Below the pieces are notes generated by a model. It worked only from the letters and a program-made list of their open reading frames with translations, did not search any database and was not told where the DNA came from. Shown here piece after piece: positions 60,081-64,000 of a DNA stretch of 64,000 bases (the first letter of the stretch is position 1; each line of letters starts with the position of its first letter). Source of the DNA: Kribbella jiaozuonensis. Its GTDB lineage: Bacteria; Actinomycetota; Actinomycetes; Propionibacteriales; Kribbellaceae. The stretch covers positions 124,001 to 188,000 of the forward strand of contig NZ_SZPZ01000003.1 of NCBI RefSeq assembly GCF_005233875.1, written 5' to 3'. A program made the position numbers and the translations under genes.

Positions 60081-60563
60081 TCAGTCGACCGTGGGGCCGG
60101 CTTCCTTGCGGAGGGTGTCGATGGCTTCTTCCTCTTCCGGGGAGAGTTTGGATTCGCTGGCGAAGGACTTGATCTCCTTCGCGTACGTGCGTGCATCCGC
60201 CCGGCTGTTGATCGACGTCAGCACGACCCCGTCGCCGTTGTTGTCCAGGATCGCCATCGACCACGACAGCTTCCCGCCCGTCTCGCCGAAGGCGTCGTAC
60301 CGGACGACCGCGAGATGCTGCAGCGTCTCCTTCAGCTCGCCTCGGGTGACGGCCAGCTCCTTGCCGAGTTTGCGCAGTTCCGACTTCACCGTGCCAGGTT
60401 TCGGCTCGGGTTCGGACTGCGGTTCCGGCTCCGGGAGGGCTGCGGGTGTGGACTTGTCTGACGTGACGGTCCGGGCCCGGAGGGCCTGGATGGCGAAGAC
60501 CAGGGCAAGCACCGCCACGAACAGGGCGGCGACCCCGAAGGCACCGGCTAACGTCGAAGACAC
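60081..60563 (-). CDS. DUF4446-family membrane-anchored protein
   Basis: This 160-residue protein has an N-terminal membrane helix (LAGAFGVAALFVAVLALVFA) and a Glu/Pro-rich linker. The DUF4446 core is present: LQHLAVVRYDAFGETGG, then DGVVLTSINSRADARTYAKE and LSPEEEEAI. The family is common in actinobacteria and firmicutes but has no known function. It is divergent from larB. Confidence 0.88.
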   Translation of the reverse strand: MSSTLAGAFGVAALFVAVLALVFAIQALRARTVTSDKSTPAALPEPEPQSEPEPKPGTVKSELRKLGKELAVTRGELKETLQHLAVVRYDAFGETGGKLSWSMAILDNNGDGVVLTSINSRADARTYAKEIKSFASESKLSPEEEEAIDTLRKEAGPTVD

Positions 60564-60610
60564 GCACGAGAGCCTAAGGCATCCGGTGTTATGCCTGAGT
60601 ATTCAGGCGA

Positions 60611-60627
60611 TCGCACAGTGTGTGCGA
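60611..60627. promoter_or_regulatory. 17-bp palindrome upstream of larB
   Basis: TCGCACAGTGTGTGCGA is a perfect 7-3-7 inverted repeat, 48 bp from the DUF4446 start and 49 bp from larB. It looks like an operator for a dimeric regulator, possibly a nickel- or lactate-responsive one; the regulator is not in the window. Confidence 0.6.
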
Positions 60628-60663
60628 CCCGGGACGGATGCGGTACCTCGGGCCGTGGCAACG

Positions 60664-60669
60664 TAGATT
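60664..60669 (+). promoter_or_regulatory. -10 box of larB
   Basis: TAGATT ends 6 bp before the GTG at 60676, indicating a leaderless start. Confidence 0.55.
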
Positions 60670-60675
60670 CGCGGC

Positions 60676-61392
60676 GTGACACATTTGCCTGATCAGGGCC
60701 CACAACCGGGCGTCCATGACCTCGGATATGCCCGCCTCGACACCGACCGGTTGGAGCGTACCGGCGACGCTGAAGTCGTTTACGGAGCCGGTAAGACGCC
60801 GTCTCAGGTGGTGGAACTGCTGCGCACACTGCACGCCACCCACCCCGGGCACGCCGTCCTCGCGACCCGGCTGACCGAAGAGGCGCAGGAGGCGGTGACC
60901 GCTGCGCTGCCGGATGCCGTTGTGGATCCGGTCGGGCGGACGGCGGTGCTCGGCGAGCCCGGCGTACTGCGTGGAACGGTCGCCGTCGTTGCTGCCGGTA
61001 CGTCGGACGCGCCCGTGGCGGCTGAGGCCGCGACGACGGCTCGCGTGTTCGGGGCCAACGTGGACGTGATCACGGACGTCGGCGTGGCCGGACTGCACCG
61101 GGTGCTCGGCGTACGGGAGCGGCTCGATGCTGCGGACTGCTTGATCGTCGTGGCGGGGATGGAGGGTGCGCTGCCGAGCGTCGTCGGCGGGCTGGTCGGC
61201 GTACCGCTGGTGGCCGTGCCGACATCGGTCGGGTACGGCGCTTCCTTCGGCGGACTGGCTGCGCTGCTCGGGATGCTGAACTCGTGTGCGCCCGGGGTCT
61301 CGGTTGTGAACATCGACAACGGGTTCGGGGCCGGCGTCTTCGCCGCTCGCGTCGCCCGGCAGTCCATACCGCGCGAAACGAAGGAAGCCTGA
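60676..61392 (+). CDS. larB: Nickel-pincer cofactor biosynthesis protein LarB
   Basis: This 238-residue protein carboxylates and hydrolyses nicotinic acid adenine dinucleotide in nickel-pincer nucleotide synthesis. The family pattern is seen in VVAAGTSDAPVAAEAATTA, DVGVAGLHRVL and GGLVGVPLVAVPTSVGYGA. Its stop overlaps the larC start (TGATG), so they are translated together. LarE, the sulfur-insertion enzyme, is not in the window; it may be elsewhere. Confidence 0.92.
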   Translation: MTHLPDQGPQPGVHDLGYARLDTDRLERTGDAEVVYGAGKTPSQVVELLRTLHATHPGHAVLATRLTEEAQEAVTAALPDAVVDPVGRTAVLGEPGVLRGTVAVVAAGTSDAPVAAEAATTARVFGANVDVITDVGVAGLHRVLGVRERLDAADCLIVVAGMEGALPSVVGGLVGVPLVAVPTSVGYGASFGGLAALLGMLNSCAPGVSVVNIDNGFGAGVFAARVARQSIPRETKEA

Positions 61393-62720
61393 TGCGCATC
61401 GCTTGGCTCGACTGCTCCGCCGGTGCGTCCGGTGACATGCTCCTGGGCGCGTTCATCGCGGCCGGGGCCGACGTGACGGCCATCAACACCGCGGTGGCCG
61501 CTGTGGACCCATCTCTCTCGGTCACGGTCTCCCAAACCGCCCGCCACCAGATCGCCGCGACCAAGGCCACGGTGGAAGTCAACGGCGAGCCCCACCCGGA
61601 GAACACCCCGGACGCCGGCCACGGCCACGCCGCAGGCCACGGCCACACCCACGCCGCCGACGAAGGCGAGCACGCCGACGCGGCGGGTCATGGCCACGGG
61701 CATGGGCACGACGACGCCGGGCATGGGGCCGACCATGAGCACTCCGGGCCCACGCGGGCGTGGGCGGACGTTCGGCGGCTGCTCGAGGAAGCGACGCTGA
61801 ACGATGCCGTACGGCGGCGCGCCCTCGACACCTTCGCACGACTCGCGAGGGCTGAGGCTGCGGCTCACGGCGTCGAGCCGGACACCGTGCACTTCCACGA
61901 GGTCGGCGCGCTGGATGCGATCGCGGACATCGTCGGCGTGGCCGCGGCGTCGGTCTCGCTGGACATCGACCGGATTGTCGTGTCGACCGTCGTGCTGGGC
62001 GGCGGCGGGCAGGTTCGTGGGCAGCATGGCGGGATCCCGATCCCCGGCCCAGCGGTCCTCGCGATCCTGTCCGAGGCACAAGCACCGGTCACCGGCGGCG
62101 CAGCGCCGTACGAGATGACGACGCCGACCGGCGCGGCCTTGCTGGCCAGCCTGGCCGACGAGTACGGGACGCTCCCGCCGATGCGGATCCAGCAGACCGG
62201 CGTCGGCGCAGGCGGTCGCGACCCGGTCGAGGTGCCGAACATTCTGCGGGTCGTGCTCGGCGAATCGACCGAGAGTTCGGCGACCGAGCTCGTCTACGAG
62301 ACCAACGTCGACGACCTCGACCCGCGCATCTGGCCCCAGGTCCTCGCACGGCTGATGGAGGCCGGCGCCGCCGACGCGTGGCTGACGCCGATCCTGATGA
62401 AGAAGGGTCGCCCGGCGCACACCCTGTCGGTCCTCGTCGGCAGCGCGAACGCCGAGATGGTCCGGGCGGTGATCCTGTCCGAGACCTCCGCGATCGGTCT
62501 GCGCGAGTTCGGCATCCGCAAGCACGCCGCGGATCGCGAGTTCGCCACGGTCGACGTCGAAGGTCAGCGCATCCACGTGAAGATCGCGCGGTACGGCGGT
62601 CAGGTGGTCAACGTCCAGCCGGAGTACGACGACGTGGCCGCCGCGGCGTCCGTCCTGAAGAAGCCGGTGAAGTCCATCCTCGCGAAGGCGGTCGCGGCCG
62701 GCCATGACCTCTGGGGCTAG
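61392..62720 (+). CDS. larC: Nickel insertion protein LarC, unsplit, with His-rich insert
   Basis: This 442-residue protein inserts nickel into the pincer cofactor. It starts WLDCSAGASGDMLLGAF; other marks are HFHEVGALDAIADIVG, TPTGAALLASL and ETNVDDLDPRIW. In Lactobacillus LarC is made by programmed frameshifting between two parts; here it is one frame. A His-rich insert at about residues 70-120 (GHGHAAGHGHTHAADE, HGHGHGHDDAGHG) probably stores or delivers Ni(II). Confidence 0.92.
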   Translation: MRIAWLDCSAGASGDMLLGAFIAAGADVTAINTAVAAVDPSLSVTVSQTARHQIAATKATVEVNGEPHPENTPDAGHGHAAGHGHTHAADEGEHADAAGHGHGHGHDDAGHGADHEHSGPTRAWADVRRLLEEATLNDAVRRRALDTFARLARAEAAAHGVEPDTVHFHEVGALDAIADIVGVAAASVSLDIDRIVVSTVVLGGGGQVRGQHGGIPIPGPAVLAILSEAQAPVTGGAAPYEMTTPTGAALLASLADEYGTLPPMRIQQTGVGAGGRDPVEVPNILRVVLGESTESSATELVYETNVDDLDPRIWPQVLARLMEAGAADAWLTPILMKKGRPAHTLSVLVGSANAEMVRAVILSETSAIGLREFGIRKHAADREFATVDVEGQRIHVKIARYGGQVVNVQPEYDDVAAAASVLKKPVKSILAKAVAAGHDLWG

Positions 62721-62729
62721 GACCGCGCC

Positions 62730-64000
62730 TTAGTGCGCTTCCGCCTTCTGCGGGACGGCCTTCTGTTTGCGGCGCGGCCAGTCGTACGGCCACCACTGCG
62801 CACCACTGCGTCGCGCCCAGACGATCAACCCGATCAGCACGGCCAGCTCGACCGCGGGGCAGAGCGTGTCCCGCAGTCGAGCACTGAAGAACTCCAGCGA
62901 GTCCGACAGGCTTGCCGCGACCTGCCGCGCGTTCGGATCGCGGCCCGGTACGTACGCGATCGCGAGCATCGTCGTACGGACGACCATCAGTCCGTCCACC
63001 TTCGACGCGGCGACCGCGGCGAGGGCGACCCAGGCGATGACGTCGTACCAGGGCAGTGAGTACATCGCGGTCAGGACCCAGGCGATCGCGTAGATCGCCG
63101 TGTACCGGATCGCGGCCGGCGTCGGGTCGTCCGGATGTGTCTGCGGGACCAGCGACTTCGGGAACACCTGCGTGAGCAGGATCGCGACCACGATCAGGCC
63201 GACCCAGGCGAGGATCGCCAGGAACGTCCGGACCAGCCCGTTCGGCAGGAAGAGGGTGAAGAAGCTCAGCAGGACCTTGTGCGGCGTACCGGTCGAGATG
63301 AACGACGTCTGCGACCGCGCCTGCTGGAACGCCTGCAGTCCGACGATCGCGTACAGACCGCCCATCGCGATCGCACCGCCGCCGCAGAAGAACGCGGCCT
63401 TCCGTCGATCGGCGCGCAGCGCCCACAGCATGGCGATACCGACCAGGCCGATCGACAGCTTGGTGCACCCCGCAACGCCGATCAGGAGGCCGGCCAGGAA
63501 CACGTGCCGCCGGAACGCCACCAGCGCGATCACCGCGAACATCACCGCGATCGCGTCGTTGTGAGCGCCGGCCAGCACCGACCACAGGATCAGCGGATTC
63601 GCGAGGCCGAGCATGATCACGCGCCGCCGGGCCGGCAGGTCCTTGCCGACCAGCTTCACCAGCAGCAGACCGGTGACCACCAGGCTGATAGCGATCGACA
63701 ACTGCAGCATCCACACGGTGAGCTGCGCGGAGTCGCCGCCGATCAGCGACGAGAGCCACTGGATCCACGTCGCGATCGGACCGTACACACTGCGTGCGCC
63801 CTGCCACGGCCGCTCGGTCGCGGCGATCACCGGGTCGTATCCGAGCCGGATCGTATCCGCCGGCGAGGCCGTGTACGGGTCACCGCCGAGCGCCATGATC
63901 CGCCCGTACGCCGCGTAGATCAGCACGTCGCCGGAAGCCATGGGTGGCACCAACGTGATGGCGGCCGTCGTACCGATGCCTAAGGCAATCAACCGGTCGA
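62730..64000 (-). CDS. Membrane mannosyltransferase (GT87 / MptB-like), partial
   Basis: The C-terminal 423 or more residues of a polytopic protein of about 10 helices are present; the frame is still open at the right edge, and the TTG at 63992 is not a convincing start. YGRIMALGGDPYTASP near the N-terminus, then SVYGPIATWIQWL and LILWSVLAGAHNDAIAVMF, are marks of polyprenol-phosphomannose-dependent alpha-1,6-mannosyltransferases acting outside the membrane. It is convergent with larC, 9 bp away. Confidence 0.82.
   Translation of the reverse strand, partial: DRLIALGIGTTAAITLVPPMASGDVLIYAAYGRIMALGGDPYTASPADTIRLGYDPVIAATERPWQGARSVYGPIATWIQWLSSLIGGDSAQLTVWMLQLSIAISLVVTGLLLVKLVGKDLPARRRVIMLGLANPLILWSVLAGAHNDAIAVMFAVIALVAFRRHVFLAGLLIGVAGCTKLSIGLVGIAMLWALRADRRKAAFFCGGGAIAMGGLYAIVGLQAFQQARSQTSFISTGTPHKVLLSFFTLFLPNGLVRTFLAILAWVGLIVVAILLTQVFPKSLVPQTHPDDPTPAAIRYTAIYAIAWVLTAMYSLPWYDVIAWVALAAVAASKVDGLMVVRTTMLAIAYVPGRDPNARQVAASLSDSLEFFSARLRDTLCPAVELAVLIGLIVWARRSGAQWWPYDWPRRKQKAVPQKAEAH

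Noticed and set aside
59492..60567. Open frames of 151-329 residues in the repeat region
   Set aside because: They consist of the repeats read in various frames, rich in Arg, Pro and Ala, without ribosome sites; the real gene on the minus strand is DUF4446.

Overview
The window is about 64 kb of high-GC actinobacterial chromosome. The evidence is strong G/C bias at third codon positions, many GTG starts, -10 boxes directly abutting start codons, and actinobacterial markers: a WhiB-type regulator, the proteasome activator Bpa, a PAP2-diacylglycerol kinase fusion and DUF4446. Gene content and codon style (frequent GTAC-containing codons, L-rhamnose operon with an aldolase-dehydrogenase fusion) suggest the Nocardioidaceae, perhaps Kribbella. 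That placement is inference from memory; no search was run. I see no plasmid, phage, IS element or CRISPR array.

Region 1 (0-14 kb) is catabolic. It holds an FAD-linked oxidase, a broken secreted lipase, a divergent MarR/NmrA pair with a perfect inverted-repeat operator, a HIRAN protein and threonine deaminase. It ends with a complete L-rhamnose operon (rhaM-rhaI-aldolase/dehydrogenase-rhaB plus a tiny LuxR-type HTH gene), read leftwards from a divergent LacI regulator with two candidate operators.

Region 2 (14-37.5 kb) is a patchwork of small regulator-plus-effector pairs. It contains TetR/hydrolase, TetR/SnoaL and ArsR/SRPBCC pairs, three ECF sigma factors of different types (one coupled to a YCII gene), MFS export, hydrolases, acetyltransferases and two dihydrofolate reductase-like proteins. 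It also has two decayed or frameshifted genes. trpD is preceded by what looks like a textbook tryptophan attenuator: a 12-residue leader with tandem Trp codons and mutually exclusive hairpins. A tRNA-Ser(UGA) closes the region.

Region 3 (37.7-46 kb) has two MFS exporters, the first behind a short upstream ORF and two hairpins. Next come an orphan SOS-box-like site and a three-gene leftward operon: a very repetitive DGGA-rich small protein, a JmjC/cupin oxygenase translationally coupled to it, and a sucrase/ferredoxin-like thioredoxin-fold protein that carries its own 39-bp minisatellite. This is my best candidate for an undescribed system, probably a ribosomally made substrate and its oxygenase. 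A CobC-like aminotransferase and a nitrilase-family amidase follow.

Region 4 (46.5-57.2 kb) is housekeeping and regulatory: MobA-like protein, phosphotransferase, quinone oxidoreductase, VOC/TetR pair, Bpa, two Cof-type HAD phosphatases, WhiB, serS and the PAP2-DAGK fusion (whose phosphatase half looks catalytically degenerate).

Region 5 (57.2-64 kb) has a 592-residue orphan protein with an Rx4H HEPN-like motif and atypical codon use, then about 780 bp of repeat-rich noncoding DNA. It continues with DUF4446, larB-larC for the nickel-pincer cofactor (with a 17-bp palindrome upstream), and a membrane mannosyltransferase that runs off the right edge.
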